NCBI GenBank assembly: GCA_964578535.1
Contig: CAZODI010000012.1
Span: 26,114-90,113, forward strand
Length of the DNA stretch: 64,000 nucleotides
Reading direction: 5' to 3'
DNA from: PHBD01 sp964578535
Lineage (GTDB): Bacteria; Desulfobacterota; Syntrophia; Syntrophales; PHBD01
The notes beneath the pieces are model-generated. The model saw nothing but the letters and a program-made list of their open reading frames with translations, was not told the origin of the DNA and did no database searches. The position numbers and the translations under genes are program-made. This document shows, in pieces, positions 7,379 to 16,433 of the stretch (its first letter is position 1; each line of letters opens with the position of its first letter).

Positions 7379-9064
7379 TCACGCAAGGCTGGCTAGATGG
7401 GTGCGCAGGTTGGCCTTCTTTTTATTCAGGCCCAGCTTCGCCCGGATATGATTCCGGTGCAGGTCGATCGCACTCCGGGAGACACTCATGATCCTGGCGA
7501 TTTCCTTCGTGGTCTTCCCGCTGCGGATGTAGTTGGCCACCTGGATTTCCTTCGGGGTAAAGTTCAGGTACTGAGAGGTCAGCGTCCGGAGGAAGGGCGA
7601 CATGATATCCTCCAGGTTTGTCTCGATGATGTCCACGTATGCCTTCTGCGTGCCGTCCAGGGACGTGCTCTGCATTTTCTTTACATAGGGGAGCACCAGC
7701 TCGCGGACATTCGCGAGGACCTTCGATTCCACCTCTCCCTGGCTTTCCTGCTTGTGCTTCAGGAGGACGCGCAGGGCCTCGTTGACCTCCTCCAGGCGCC
7801 GGGTCGTATCCTGCAGGGTTTTCTCTCTCTCCACAAGCGCAAGGACCGCCTGCTTCCGCTCCGTGATGTCCATGAGGGAGCATACGATGAGCCGGGTCTC
7901 GGGGATGGCGGAGATTACGAGAAAAACATCCCGCATCCCGCCCGATTTGTCCTTCAGGGTAAATTCCGTATGGAAAGGCCCCCTGGCCGGGTTCTCCAGG
8001 ATTTCGCGCTGCAGGCCCACCAGACGCTCCAGGTCGGCGCTCTCGATCAGGTCGTCGGCCCGGATCTTCCCAACGACGTCCTCCCGACGGATTCCCGCAA
8101 CCCTCTCGAACTCGCCATTCAGGAGGACGATGTTCCGGTCCTCGTCGGCGATCATCATGATGGTGCCCGTGTTTTCGAAGATGGTGCGGTAGAGGTTCTC
8201 CGACTGGCGCAGGCTGTCCTCCGCCTTCTTGCGGTCCGTGATGTCCAGGAGCTTGACGACGGCCTGCAGAACCCCCTTTGCGTCCTTCAGGACGGAGATC
8301 TTCGCCTCGACATGGATCTGCCTGCCGTCCTGGCAGACAATCCTCGTTTCGTACTGGTCGACCACGTCCTCGCCGCGCCGGCGCCTCGTAAAGCGATCCA
8401 GGGCGACGGTCCGGTCTTCCGGAACGAGAAAATCGGTGAATTTCTTCCCGAGGTTCTCCCCCCTGGTGTAGCCCGTCATCCGGGACAGCTCATCGTTCCC
8501 GTACTGGATGCGGCCTTCCCTGTCGATCACGCAGATCCCGTCATGGGTGTGCTCCACGATGGAGCGGTAGCGCTCCTCGCTTTCCCGGAGCTGGATCTCC
8601 GCATTCTTCTGGTGGGAGATGTCGACCCCCACGCCCCGCAGCCCCCGGATGCCGTCCACCGAGTGGATGGGAGACGCGAAAATGGCGACGGGGAAGGACG
8701 TGCCGTCTTTTCGGAGCAGGGCCGTCTGGGTGCCCTGGGCCTTCGACTTTCCCTTGAGTACCAGGTCGATTTCCCGCTTCATCCGCTCCCGGTCTTCCGG
8801 GATCACCGCGTCCCAGGCGGTCATTCCCTTGCTGAAATCTTCCTGGTCGTAGCCGAGGAACGCGGTGATATGGCGATTGAAGAACGTAAAGCGGCCTTTC
8901 CTGTCCAGTTCGAAGACGATCTGCGGCAGGCACTCCGCCAGTTCCCGGTAGCGCTCTTCCCAGGATTGTAAGGCCGGGCCGCCCCGTTCGAGGCCCTGCA
9001 CTTTCTTCCTCAACTCCGCCACTTCCTTCAGCAGCTCTTCCCTGGTTTTCTTCGCGCCTTCCAT
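7379..9064 (-). CDS. Multi-PAS sensor with C-terminal LuxR-type HTH
   Basis: The protein has 561 residues. A short coiled coil (REELLKEVAELRKKVQGLER) leads into three PAS domains with PAC tails, at about residues 30-160, 165-285 and 290-410. Each begins with the usual YRELAECLPQIVF- or YRSIVEHTHDGICVI-like segment. A helical linker with coiled-coil character follows, then a LuxR/FixJ HTH (FTPKEIQVANYIRSGKTTKE, later VSRSAIDLHRNHIRAKLGL). There is no kinase or receiver domain and no membrane segment, so it looks like a cytosolic one-component regulator that senses a small molecule, redox state or light through PAS. The start at 9064 has GGGAGG four bases upstream; an ATG at 9094 is less well placed. 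Confidence 0.85.
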   Translation of the reverse strand: MEGAKKTREELLKEVAELRKKVQGLERGGPALQSWEERYRELAECLPQIVFELDRKGRFTFFNRHITAFLGYDQEDFSKGMTAWDAVIPEDRERMKREIDLVLKGKSKAQGTQTALLRKDGTSFPVAIFASPIHSVDGIRGLRGVGVDISHQKNAEIQLRESEERYRSIVEHTHDGICVIDREGRIQYGNDELSRMTGYTRGENLGKKFTDFLVPEDRTVALDRFTRRRRGEDVVDQYETRIVCQDGRQIHVEAKISVLKDAKGVLQAVVKLLDITDRKKAEDSLRQSENLYRTIFENTGTIMMIADEDRNIVLLNGEFERVAGIRREDVVGKIRADDLIESADLERLVGLQREILENPARGPFHTEFTLKDKSGGMRDVFLVISAIPETRLIVCSLMDITERKQAVLALVEREKTLQDTTRRLEEVNEALRVLLKHKQESQGEVESKVLANVRELVLPYVKKMQSTSLDGTQKAYVDIIETNLEDIMSPFLRTLTSQYLNFTPKEIQVANYIRSGKTTKEIARIMSVSRSAIDLHRNHIRAKLGLNKKKANLRTHLASLA

Positions 9065-9194
9065 ATCTCCTCCCTTGCCGGTCCTTCGAGGCATCCTCTC
9101 CGGCAGCCGGGCTCCCTGCCGCTGTCCGAAATCCCGGATCCATCCAGGACTTCACTTCCTGAAAGGAGCGGGCATCCGGTCCGGTCTTCCCGGG

Positions 9195-9851
9195 TCACAG
9201 GGACCTTGTTTTATACAGCTCGTTCTTCACAATGTAGCGGCGCACCGCATCGGGGACGAGGTAGGCAATCGATTGCGAAACCTTCGCCCGCTGGCGGATG
9301 TTGCTGGAAGCGATATCGAGGAAGGTGACCTCCCGGAAGTAAATCATGTGCCCCGTCGGCCCCCGGTAACCGTCAAGCTCTTCTTCGTAGGTGAAGCGGG
9401 AAGAGAAATCCTCCGGAAGAATCGTCGCGAGACCCTTGTTCTCGTAGCCGGGCCGGGTCATGACGACCATGTGGCACAGGAGGAGAAGCCTGTTCCAGTC
9501 GCGCCATGTCTGGATGGCGTGAAAGGCGTCCTGGCCCAGGATGAAGTAAAGCTCGAGGTCCTTGAGATAGCGGTTCAGGAAATACTCGATGGTCTCCACC
9601 GAATAGGACGTTCCCTCCCGCTGGTTTTCCACGTCGGAAAAGGAAAAGGAGGGGTTGTCCTCGATGGCGAGCCGGACCATCTGCTCCCGGTGGAAGAAGG
9701 GCGTGATCTCCGCCCCCAGCTTGTGCGGGGGCCGGGATGCGGGCACGAAGATGATCCGGTTCAGGTCGAACATCTCCAGGATCTCCTCGGCGCATCGCAG
9801 ATGGCCCATGTGAATCGGATCGAAGGTTCCGCCCAACAGTCCCCACTTCAT
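9195..9851 (-). CDS. nadD: Nicotinate-nucleotide adenylyltransferase
   Basis: A protein of 218 residues, the normal size for NadD. The nucleotidyltransferase motif GGTFDPIHMGH is at residues 7-17, and the second signature, which binds the triphosphate, appears as SSNIRQRAK near residue 190. The enzyme transfers AMP from ATP to nicotinate mononucleotide to give deamido-NAD in NAD synthesis. The start at 9851 overlaps the stop of proA by four bases (ATGA), so the two genes are translationally coupled. The pairing proA-nadD is common in this group of bacteria. The region 9065-9194 downstream carries no gene that I can see. Confidence 0.95.
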   Translation of the reverse strand: MKWGLLGGTFDPIHMGHLRCAEEILEMFDLNRIIFVPASRPPHKLGAEITPFFHREQMVRLAIEDNPSFSFSDVENQREGTSYSVETIEYFLNRYLKDLELYFILGQDAFHAIQTWRDWNRLLLLCHMVVMTRPGYENKGLATILPEDFSSRFTYEEELDGYRGPTGHMIYFREVTFLDIASSNIRQRAKVSQSIAYLVPDAVRRYIVKNELYKTRSL

Positions 9852-11104
9852 GTCCTCACCTGTCCGTCTCCGTAGATGATGAATTTCGTTGTCGTCAGCT
9901 CTTCCAGCCCCATGGGCCCGAAGGCGTGCAGTTTCGTCGTGCTGATGCCGATCTCGGCCCCGAGTCCAAGCTCGAACCCGTCACTGAAGCGGGTCGAGGC
10001 GTTCACCAGCACCGTCGAGGAGGAAACCTCCCGGAGAAAACGCTGTGCATTGGCATAATCCTTCGTCAGGATCGCCTCCGTGTGCAGGGAGCCGTAGCGC
10101 TCGATATGGTCCATCGCCTCGTCGATCCCGTCCACCACGCGGACCGCGAGGATCAGGTCCAGGTACTCGGCGTGCCAGTCCTCTTCCCGGGCCTCTTCGG
10201 CGGAGGGAACGATCTCCCGCGTGCGGGGACACCCGCGGAGCAGCACGCCGGCGTCCATAAGGGCCCGGGCCGCCTCCGGGAGAAACGCCCCGGCGATCTT
10301 CTCGTGGACGAGGAGGGTCTCCATGGCGTTGCAGACGCCCGGGCGCTGGGTCTTGGCGTTCATGCAGATCCCGACCGCCTCCCCGACGTCCGCGCCGGCA
10401 TCGACGAAGATGTGGCAGACACCCTTGTAGTGCTTGATGACGGGAATCTTCGAGTCCCGCACCACCGCCCGGATCAGGTCCTCCCCTCCCCGGGGGATGA
10501 TCAGGTCGATGTACTCCTCCAGCTGGAGCATCTCGTAGACCGCCCGGCGGTCCGTCACGCCGATGACCTGCACCGCCGCCGGCGGCAGTCCCGACGTCTC
10601 CAGCACATCCTGCAGGACGCGGGCAATGGCCAGGTTGGAGTCGATGGCCTCCGATCCGCCCCGCAGGATCACCGCATTGCCCGATTTCAGGCACAGGGCC
10701 GCCGCATCGACGGTCACGTTGGGACGCGCCTCATAGATGATGCCGATGACGCCCAGGGGAATCCGCATCCGCCCGACCAGGAGTCCGTTGGGGCGCCGCC
10801 ACATGCCGGTGATCCGGCCGACCGGATCCGGCAGCGCCGCCACCTCCTCCAGCCCCCGGGCCATGCCCCGGATCGTCGCCGGAGTCAGTGTGAGGCGGTC
10901 GACCATGGCCTTGGACAGCCCCCGCTCCCGGGCCTTTGCGACATCGCCGGCGTTCGCCTCCAGCAGGAACGCCTCCCGCTCCCGCAGGGCACCGGCCATG
11001 GCCAGGAGGGTGCGATCCTTGCGATCGGACGGGACACGCCCGAGGGCGGAAGCGGCCGCACGCGCTCTGACTGCCGTTTCGAGAATACTTTCCCTTATCT
11101 CCAA
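9848..11104 (-). CDS. proA: Gamma-glutamyl phosphate reductase
   Basis: ProA reduces gamma-glutamyl phosphate to glutamate semialdehyde with NADPH in proline synthesis. The frame shows the expected aldehyde-dehydrogenase fold motifs: EARPNVTVDAAALCLKSGNA, ILRGGSEAIDSN and the catalytic-cysteine region QRPGVCNAMETLL. I chose a TTG start at 11104, with GGGAG seven bases before it. This gives 418 residues, matching the usual 417, and the protein begins EIRESILETA as in homologs. An in-frame ATG at 11221 would add 39 residues with no match to the family and no usable ribosome site. The TTG choice implies a leader of about 150 bases behind the promoter at 11267-11295. Confidence 0.93.
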   Translation of the reverse strand: MEIRESILETAVRARAAASALGRVPSDRKDRTLLAMAGALREREAFLLEANAGDVAKARERGLSKAMVDRLTLTPATIRGMARGLEEVAALPDPVGRITGMWRRPNGLLVGRMRIPLGVIGIIYEARPNVTVDAAALCLKSGNAVILRGGSEAIDSNLAIARVLQDVLETSGLPPAAVQVIGVTDRRAVYEMLQLEEYIDLIIPRGGEDLIRAVVRDSKIPVIKHYKGVCHIFVDAGADVGEAVGICMNAKTQRPGVCNAMETLLVHEKIAGAFLPEAARALMDAGVLLRGCPRTREIVPSAEEAREEDWHAEYLDLILAVRVVDGIDEAMDHIERYGSLHTEAILTKDYANAQRFLREVSSSTVLVNASTRFSDGFELGLGAEIGISTTKLHAFGPMGLEELTTTKFIIYGDGQVRT

Positions 11105-11266
11105 TCCCGCGCTCCCGAAGAGAATTCCCAGGAAGGTTTCCCTTTCCGCCACCCTGCCGGCGAGGGAAATGTTGACAAAACCAAAGGAGATTTTGTATGA
11201 ACCGACTGCCAGCCCAACCATCTCCGTATCTGCCGGCTGGGCCCGCAGGGGCCAAGCGGCAGGATC

Positions 11267-11295
11267 AACTTACAAAACGTACCGGACCGTGTCAA
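11267..11295 (-). promoter_or_regulatory. Sigma-70-type promoter for proA-nadD
   Basis: On the minus strand TTGACA (11295-11290) is followed by exactly 17 bases and TAAGTT (11272-11267). The -35 is a perfect match and the -10 is moderate. It lies upstream of the proA start at 11104, in the 315-bp gap between proA and the divergent patatin-like gene; the rest of that gap shows no gene. The distance to the TTG start leaves a leader of roughly 150 bases. Confidence 0.6.
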
Positions 11296-11419
11296 GAACG
11301 ATATCATTATATCAGGTAATAACTAAAAGTGGTCCGGTCACCCGGAGCGGGTGCACGATCCGGCGGCGGCCGTCCGATTCCGCACGCATGCTGTGCATCC
11401 CCCACCGGCAGGGAATCCC

Positions 11420-12490
11420 ATGAGCACCCTTCGGATCCGTGCAGGCCGCTCCGCCATGGCCCTGATCCGGGACGGCGGGTTTTCCCTGGACGCCGTCCGT
11501 TCCTACTACGGCCCCGCGTCGGGTCCGCGCTGGCTCATCGTTTCCGGCTTCGACCGGACGCTCTTCTCTTCGGGGGTCCTGGGAAACCGGCACCCGGTCC
11601 TTCTGGCGGGATCCTCCGCCGGGGCCTGGCGCTTCGCCGCCTGGCTGCAGCCCGAGCCGGACAAAAGCTACAATGCCCTCCTCGAGTCCTACCTCACGGC
11701 CTCCTATCACCGGAAGGACTCGCCCCAGGACATCCTCAAGACCTTGGGCGGGATCATCAATACCTTCCTGGAGCGCGACGCCGTTCCCTTCGCCCTGGCC
11801 AACAAAAAATACCGCTTTGCCGTGTCCACGATGCGATGCCGCCCGCTGACCGCCTCGGAACGGCCCTGGATCCAGAAGGGCGGTTTCATGCTCAGCTACC
11901 TCATGAACATCCTCAGCCCGTCGACCCTGCACTCCTTCGGAGAGCGGGTCATCTTCTACAACGGCCCCAAGCCTCCCTCGTTCTGCCTGCGCAGCGACTT
12001 CAGGGGGACCTTCATCCGGCTGAGCGCCACGAACTTCCGGGCCGCCGTCCTCGCGTCCGGCGCCATCCCCGTCGTTGTCGCCGGCGTCCGGGACATCTAC
12101 GGCGCGCCGACCGGCATCTACCGGGACGGGGGCTTCTTCGACTACCACCTGACCCACCGCTACACGGAGCGGGACGACGAGGTGACCCTTTTCTTCAACC
12201 ACCAGGAGCGGATCATCCCCGGCTGGATGGACAAGAAGCGCATGAAGCGCAGGCCTTCCGAGGAGATCCTCGACAACGTCCTGATGGTGTACCCCTCCGA
12301 GGCCTTCGTCGAGGGTCTCCCGGGCGGAAAGGTACCGGACCGGGACGACCTCACCGACCTGATCGACGAGCCGGAGACCCGGATTCGCAACTGGTGGCAG
12401 GCCGTCCGGCAGTCGGCCCATTTCGGGGAGGAATTCCTGGAACTCGTCGAGAGCGGGCGGATCCGTGACGTGGTGGAGCCCATCTCCTGA
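11420..12490 (+). CDS. Patatin-like phospholipase family protein
   Basis: The protein has 356 residues. It has the serine nucleophile elbow GSSAGAW (G-x-S-x-G) near residue 68 and the second catalytic element DGGFFDYH, where the Asp of the Ser-Asp dyad sits in a DGG motif. No signal peptide is seen, so it is probably cytosolic or peripheral to the membrane. Patatins hydrolyse acyl ester bonds of lipids. The oxyanion-hole glycine-rich segment usually found near the N-terminus is not obvious here, so activity is not certain. I chose the ATG at 11420 over one at 11351, because the extra residues are proline/histidine-rich and unlike the family. It is followed by a radical SAM gene on the same strand after 49 bp. 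Confidence 0.75.
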   Translation: MSTLRIRAGRSAMALIRDGGFSLDAVRSYYGPASGPRWLIVSGFDRTLFSSGVLGNRHPVLLAGSSAGAWRFAAWLQPEPDKSYNALLESYLTASYHRKDSPQDILKTLGGIINTFLERDAVPFALANKKYRFAVSTMRCRPLTASERPWIQKGGFMLSYLMNILSPSTLHSFGERVIFYNGPKPPSFCLRSDFRGTFIRLSATNFRAAVLASGAIPVVVAGVRDIYGAPTGIYRDGGFFDYHLTHRYTERDDEVTLFFNHQERIIPGWMDKKRMKRRPSEEILDNVLMVYPSEAFVEGLPGGKVPDRDDLTDLIDEPETRIRNWWQAVRQSAHFGEEFLELVESGRIRDVVEPIS

Positions 12491-12539
12491 CGGCGGCCGC
12501 CCCGTCCCGTCCTATCGGAAACAGGCCTTTCCGTACCCC

Positions 12540-13478
12540 ATGGAAGAAAATCTCCGCCGACTGAAGCAAATCCTCAAACGTTGTGTCCTCTGTCCCCGGC
12601 GCTGCGCCGTGGACCGGACGGGCGGCGAGCGCGGTTTCTGCGGACTCGCGGATCGTCCCGTCGTCGCCCGGGCCCTTCCCCACCACGGAGAAGAGCCCCC
12701 GATCTCTGGATCCCGGGGCGCCGGCACGATCTTCCTGTCCTCCTGCAACCTGCGCTGCACCTTCTGCCAGAACCATCAGATCAGCCATGAAACGGAAGGC
12801 CGGGAGGAAACAGCCGCCGGGCTGGCCCGGACCATGCTCCGCCTCCAGGAGGCGGGGTGCCACAACATCGAGCCGGTGACGCCGACGCCGCACGCGGCGG
12901 GCATCCTGGAGGCCTGGATGGCCGCCCGCCGCGACGGGCTGTCAGTTCCGCTGGTCTACAACTGCGGCGGATACGAGGATCCGGCGGTCCTCCGGCTCCT
13001 CGAGGGGATGGTGGACGTCTACCTCCCCGACTTCAAGTTCGGGGATCCCGCCCTGGGCATGAAGCTCACCGGGGTCCCCGATTACCCGGAGACGGCTCTC
13101 CGGGCCGTCGGCGAGATGATCCGACAGGTCGGGGACACCCTGGAGACAGACGGCTCCCTGGCGAGAAGCGGCATCCTCGTCCGGCACCTGGTCCTTCCCG
13201 GCAACACCGCCAACAGCAGGGCGGCCCTCGATCTTCTCCGGCGGCGGCTCGGCCCCTCGGTTCCCCTCAGCCTGATGTCCCAGTACACTCCCGTCAACCT
13301 GGTCGGGCAGGAGCCGGACCTGAGCCGGCGGGTGACACCGCAGGAGTACGAGTCCGTCGTGGATTACGCCCTTGACCTTGGTTTTGAAGAACTCTATGTT
13401 CAGGCCGTGGACGAGCGGGAGATCGTCCCGGACTTCCGGCGGGAGGACCCTTTCCGCTGGCCCGGGAGCGGCGGCTGA
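12540..13478 (+). CDS. Radical SAM protein related to pyruvate formate-lyase activating enzyme
   Basis: A protein of 312 residues. The radical SAM cluster motif CNLRCTFCQ (C-x3-C-x2-C) lies near residue 75, and an N-terminal cysteine group CVLCPRRCAVDR with a later GFCG is typical of the COG1313 subgroup. The glycine-rich SAM region and the NCGGYE segment are also present. Such proteins cleave S-adenosylmethionine with a [4Fe-4S] cluster to make a radical. Although often annotated as PflA-like, members with this N-terminal cysteine motif are not proven activators, and no glycyl-radical enzyme gene lies nearby. The substrate is therefore unknown. Confidence 0.85.
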   Translation: MEENLRRLKQILKRCVLCPRRCAVDRTGGERGFCGLADRPVVARALPHHGEEPPISGSRGAGTIFLSSCNLRCTFCQNHQISHETEGREETAAGLARTMLRLQEAGCHNIEPVTPTPHAAGILEAWMAARRDGLSVPLVYNCGGYEDPAVLRLLEGMVDVYLPDFKFGDPALGMKLTGVPDYPETALRAVGEMIRQVGDTLETDGSLARSGILVRHLVLPGNTANSRAALDLLRRRLGPSVPLSLMSQYTPVNLVGQEPDLSRRVTPQEYESVVDYALDLGFEELYVQAVDEREIVPDFRREDPFRWPGSGG

Positions 13479-13540
13479 CAGGCCGGCCCCCTCCCGCCCC
13501 TCGCGCGACACCCCGAATCCACCCTCATCCGGAGCGGCAC

Positions 13541-13771
13541 ATGGCGGATCTTTCCGGCGTCGGGAAAATGCTCATTGTCTTCGGCCTGGTCCTCGCGGGC
13601 GTCGGCCTTCTTTTCGTCCTGGGGGGAAAGGGATTCCTCTCCTGGTTCGGACGCCTGCCGGGGGATTTTTCCTGGCGGGGCCGGAACGTTCACATCCATG
13701 TCCCCCTGGCGACAAGCCTCCTGGTCAGCCTGGTCCTGAGTCTCCTTTGGATCTTCCTGAACCGGAAGTAA
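13541..13771 (+). CDS. DUF2905 family small membrane protein
   Basis: A protein of 76 residues with two hydrophobic helices, MLIVFGLVLAGVGLLFVLGG near the start and a second one near the C-terminus ending in SLLWIFLNRK. Between them is the segment GRLPGDFSWRGRNVHIHVPL, which is the hallmark of the DUF2905 family (small conserved inner-membrane proteins of unknown function). A GGAG sits six bases before the ATG. It lies between the radical SAM gene and the PpiD-like gene on the same strand. The function is not known. Confidence 0.85.
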   Translation: MADLSGVGKMLIVFGLVLAGVGLLFVLGGKGFLSWFGRLPGDFSWRGRNVHIHVPLATSLLVSLVLSLLWIFLNRK

Positions 13772-13873
13772 GGAAAAAGAATTTGCAATTCCGCCGTGTT
13801 TGTACTACCAAAACGGCCCTTCCCGACCCGCGTTCCGCATCGGGAAAATCAGCCTGACCGGAGCAGGACAACC

Positions 13874-15466
13874 ATGCTGGAACTGATGAGAAAACACGCC
13901 AGGAGCTGGATCATGAAGATCCTCCTGGGAATCATCGTCATCGTCTTTGTCCTTTATTTCGGCTCTCTCGGTGGTCTCCAACAGACGGAGACGGTCGTCA
14001 CGATCGACGGAAAGAACCTCGTCTACGCCGACTTCCAGCGGGAGTACCAGAACATGGTGGAGGCCTACCGCCAGCGGCTCGGCAACGAGGTCACCGACGA
14101 GCTGGTCAAGGACGGCAGGCTGAAGCAGCAGGCCCTGGACAATCTCATCCACCAGACGATTCTCCTCAAGAAGGCCGATGAGATGAACATCCGGGTATCC
14201 GACGAGGACATGAAGAACTTCATCATGTCCGTTCCCGCTTTCCAGCGGAACGGCGTTTTCGACGACCGTCTCTACAAGCAGGCCCTCCGGTACAACAAGG
14301 TCACCGCGGAAGAGTTCGAGGGGATCCAGAGACGGGCCATGACCATCGCCCGCCTGGAGGACCTGATCCAGGGATCGGTCAAGGTCTCGGACAGCGAGAT
14401 CTCGGACCTCTATCGTCTCCAGAACGAAAAGATGAACCTGGCCTTCGTCGCGATCTCGCCCGCGGATTTCGAAGGCCGGATCACGCCCTCCGAGAAGGAC
14501 CTGGAGAGCTACCTGAAGGAGAAGGGCGACCGGTATCGCGTGGCCGAGCGAATCCAGCTCAAGGTGCTGGCCTTCCCGGGAAAAGACTTTGAGGACGCGG
14601 TGAAGCCCTCCGATGAGGACGTCCGCGACTATTACGACCGGCACAAATCCGATTTCCGCAAGGACGGCAGGCAGTTGTCCCTGGAGCAGGTTCGGGACCG
14701 GATCGTCGCGGAGAAGAAGCGCGTCGAGGGGATGTACATGGCCTCGGACCGCGCCAAGAAGGCCCACGACACCATCTACCAGGACGAGAATTTCGACGGC
14801 TATGCCGCCCAGAACCGCCTGAGCGTCCAGGTGACGGAGTTCTTCGCCGTCTCCGCTCCGCCGGCCGCATTTCGCGGGATCAAGGACTTCGAAAAGACGG
14901 TCTTCAACCTGAAGCCCAAGGAGGTGAGCCCCGTGCTCTCGAACGACCGGGGGTACCTCCTCTTCCAGGTGGCGGAGCGGAAGCCCGCCTATGTTCCCCC
15001 GCTCAAGGAGATCGAAAAGGAGGTCCGGGCCGGGTACATCAAGGAGGAAGCCCGCCGGAAGGCCGCCGGGGAGGCGGAAGCCCTGGCCGGCCGGCTCAAG
15101 GCCGGAGCGACGCTCGATCAGGTCGCCAAGGGCTGGAAGATCGAGGAGACGGGCTTCTTCGCCCCAACCCGGGCCATTCCGAAAATCGGCGAATCCCGGG
15201 AGCTGACGGAAGCCATCTGGTCGCTTTCCGCCAAGAAGCCCCATCCGGAGAAGGCCTTCGCGGTGGGCGACCGGTTCATCCTGGTGGAGTTCAAGGGGAA
15301 GAGCTCCATCGATTTCACCGACTTCGCATCCAGGAAGGAAGCCCTCCGGAACGCTCTCCTGCAGATGAAGCAGAGGACCATCCTCCAGACCTGGGTGGAG
15401 GGCATCAAGACAGCCATGGTGAAGGAAGGCCGGCTGAAGATCAAGAAAGACGTGAAGGATCTGTAA
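13874..15466 (+). CDS. SurA/PpiD-like membrane-anchored periplasmic chaperone
   Basis: The protein has 530 residues. A single N-terminal membrane helix (IMKILLGIIVIVFVLYFGSL) leads to a SurA_N-type chaperone domain (VVTIDGKNLVYADFQREYQN, then an ALDNLIHQTILLKKADEM segment). Helical regions follow, and the C-terminal repeat typical of PpiD is recognisable in YLLFQVAERKPAYVPPLKEI. In E. coli, PpiD is an inner-membrane-anchored chaperone at the Sec translocon. At about residues 255-275, where a parvulin domain would be expected after the SDEDVRDYYDRHKSDFR segment, the sequence passes directly into KDGRQLSLEQVRDRIV, and I cannot see a parvulin core. The start at 13874 has AGGA seven bases upstream. 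Confidence 0.82.
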   Translation: MLELMRKHARSWIMKILLGIIVIVFVLYFGSLGGLQQTETVVTIDGKNLVYADFQREYQNMVEAYRQRLGNEVTDELVKDGRLKQQALDNLIHQTILLKKADEMNIRVSDEDMKNFIMSVPAFQRNGVFDDRLYKQALRYNKVTAEEFEGIQRRAMTIARLEDLIQGSVKVSDSEISDLYRLQNEKMNLAFVAISPADFEGRITPSEKDLESYLKEKGDRYRVAERIQLKVLAFPGKDFEDAVKPSDEDVRDYYDRHKSDFRKDGRQLSLEQVRDRIVAEKKRVEGMYMASDRAKKAHDTIYQDENFDGYAAQNRLSVQVTEFFAVSAPPAAFRGIKDFEKTVFNLKPKEVSPVLSNDRGYLLFQVAERKPAYVPPLKEIEKEVRAGYIKEEARRKAAGEAEALAGRLKAGATLDQVAKGWKIEETGFFAPTRAIPKIGESRELTEAIWSLSAKKPHPEKAFAVGDRFILVEFKGKSSIDFTDFASRKEALRNALLQMKQRTILQTWVEGIKTAMVKEGRLKIKKDVKDL

Positions 15467-15549
15467 CCGCATCCGGCGGGAGGGAAGCCCTCGCCGCCCA
15501 TTGTGATTCCGCCGGCCGACCCGGCAAAGAAACGAACAGGAGGAACATC

Positions 15550-16377
15550 ATGGACTGGGGCATGAAGAACCGCCTCTCCCGCCTGATCCAGCCGGACGGC
15601 CGCTGCTTCTTTCTTCCCATCGATCACGGGTATTTCCAGGGACCCACGTCCTGCCTGGAGAAACCCGGCGAGACCATCGCGCCGCTCCTGCCGTACTGCG
15701 ACGCCCTGTTCGTCACGCGGGGCGTTCTGCGGGCCGCCGTGGATCCGGCCATCACCACCCCCATCATCCTCCGCGTCTCCGGCGGCACCAGCGTCATCGG
15801 AGCCGACCTGGCCAACGAGTCCATCACCACCTCCATGGAGGAGATCCTCCGCCTGAACGTGGCCGCTGTGGGCGTCTCCATCTTCGTGGGCAGCGAGTAC
15901 GAGCGGGAGTCCCTCCTGAACCTGGCGGAGATGGTCAACCTCTGCGAGGACTACGGGATTCCCGTCATGGCCGTCACCGCCGTGGGCAAGGAGCTGGAGA
16001 AGCGGGACGCCCGCTACCTGGCCCTGGCCTCCCGCATCGCCGCCGAGCTGGGCGCCCGGGTGGTCAAGACCTACTGGTGCGAGGACTTCGACCGGGTGAC
16101 CTGCGGCTGCCCCGTTCCGGTGGTCATGGCCGGAGGACCGAAGTGCGAGACCGAGCTGGAGGTGATGGAATTCGTCCACGACGGCATCAAGAAGGGCGCC
16201 ATCGGCCTCAACCTGGGGCGGAACGTCTGGCAGCATCCCCACCCCGTGGCCATGATGCGATCGCTCCGGGCCATCATCCACGAAAATTACACGGCCCCCG
16301 AGGCCCACGGGCTCTACCGGGAGATCGTCTCCGCCGGCAGGAAGAAAGCACCCGGGACGAAAACGCGGAAAAAGTAA
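15550..16377 (+). CDS. LsrF-like class I aldolase/thiolase
   Basis: The protein has 275 residues and closely resembles E. coli LsrF (3-hydroxy-5-phosphonooxypentane-2,4-dione thiolase). Matching segments are DWGMKNRLSRLI, DHGYFQGPT, TRGVLRAAV, GSEYERES and the Schiff-base lysine region VVKTYW (Lys 173), followed by CGCPVPVVMAGG. It is shorter than LsrF at the N-terminus by about 30 residues, beginning where LsrF reads LDWGM. LsrF cleaves the processed AI-2 signal with CoA, but no lsr transporter, kinase or repressor is nearby. The true substrate could instead be another ketose phosphate of the DhnA aldolase family. A strong AGGAGG ribosome site precedes the ATG. It heads a three-gene set with a dehydrogenase and a nitroreductase. 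Confidence 0.8.
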   Translation: MDWGMKNRLSRLIQPDGRCFFLPIDHGYFQGPTSCLEKPGETIAPLLPYCDALFVTRGVLRAAVDPAITTPIILRVSGGTSVIGADLANESITTSMEEILRLNVAAVGVSIFVGSEYERESLLNLAEMVNLCEDYGIPVMAVTAVGKELEKRDARYLALASRIAAELGARVVKTYWCEDFDRVTCGCPVPVVMAGGPKCETELEVMEFVHDGIKKGAIGLNLGRNVWQHPHPVAMMRSLRAIIHENYTAPEAHGLYREIVSAGRKKAPGTKTRKK

Positions 16378-16433
16378 CCTATTGAACAGGCGGGAAGCCC
16401 GTTTCCCGTAAAACGTTCCCCCCGGATCCAGCC

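Noticed and set aside
11197..11316. Short plus-strand frame with AAAGGAG seven bases before ATG
   Set aside because: It overlaps the proA promoter, runs antisense to the proA leader, has no family likeness and is only about 39 codons. The ribosome-like site is probably chance.
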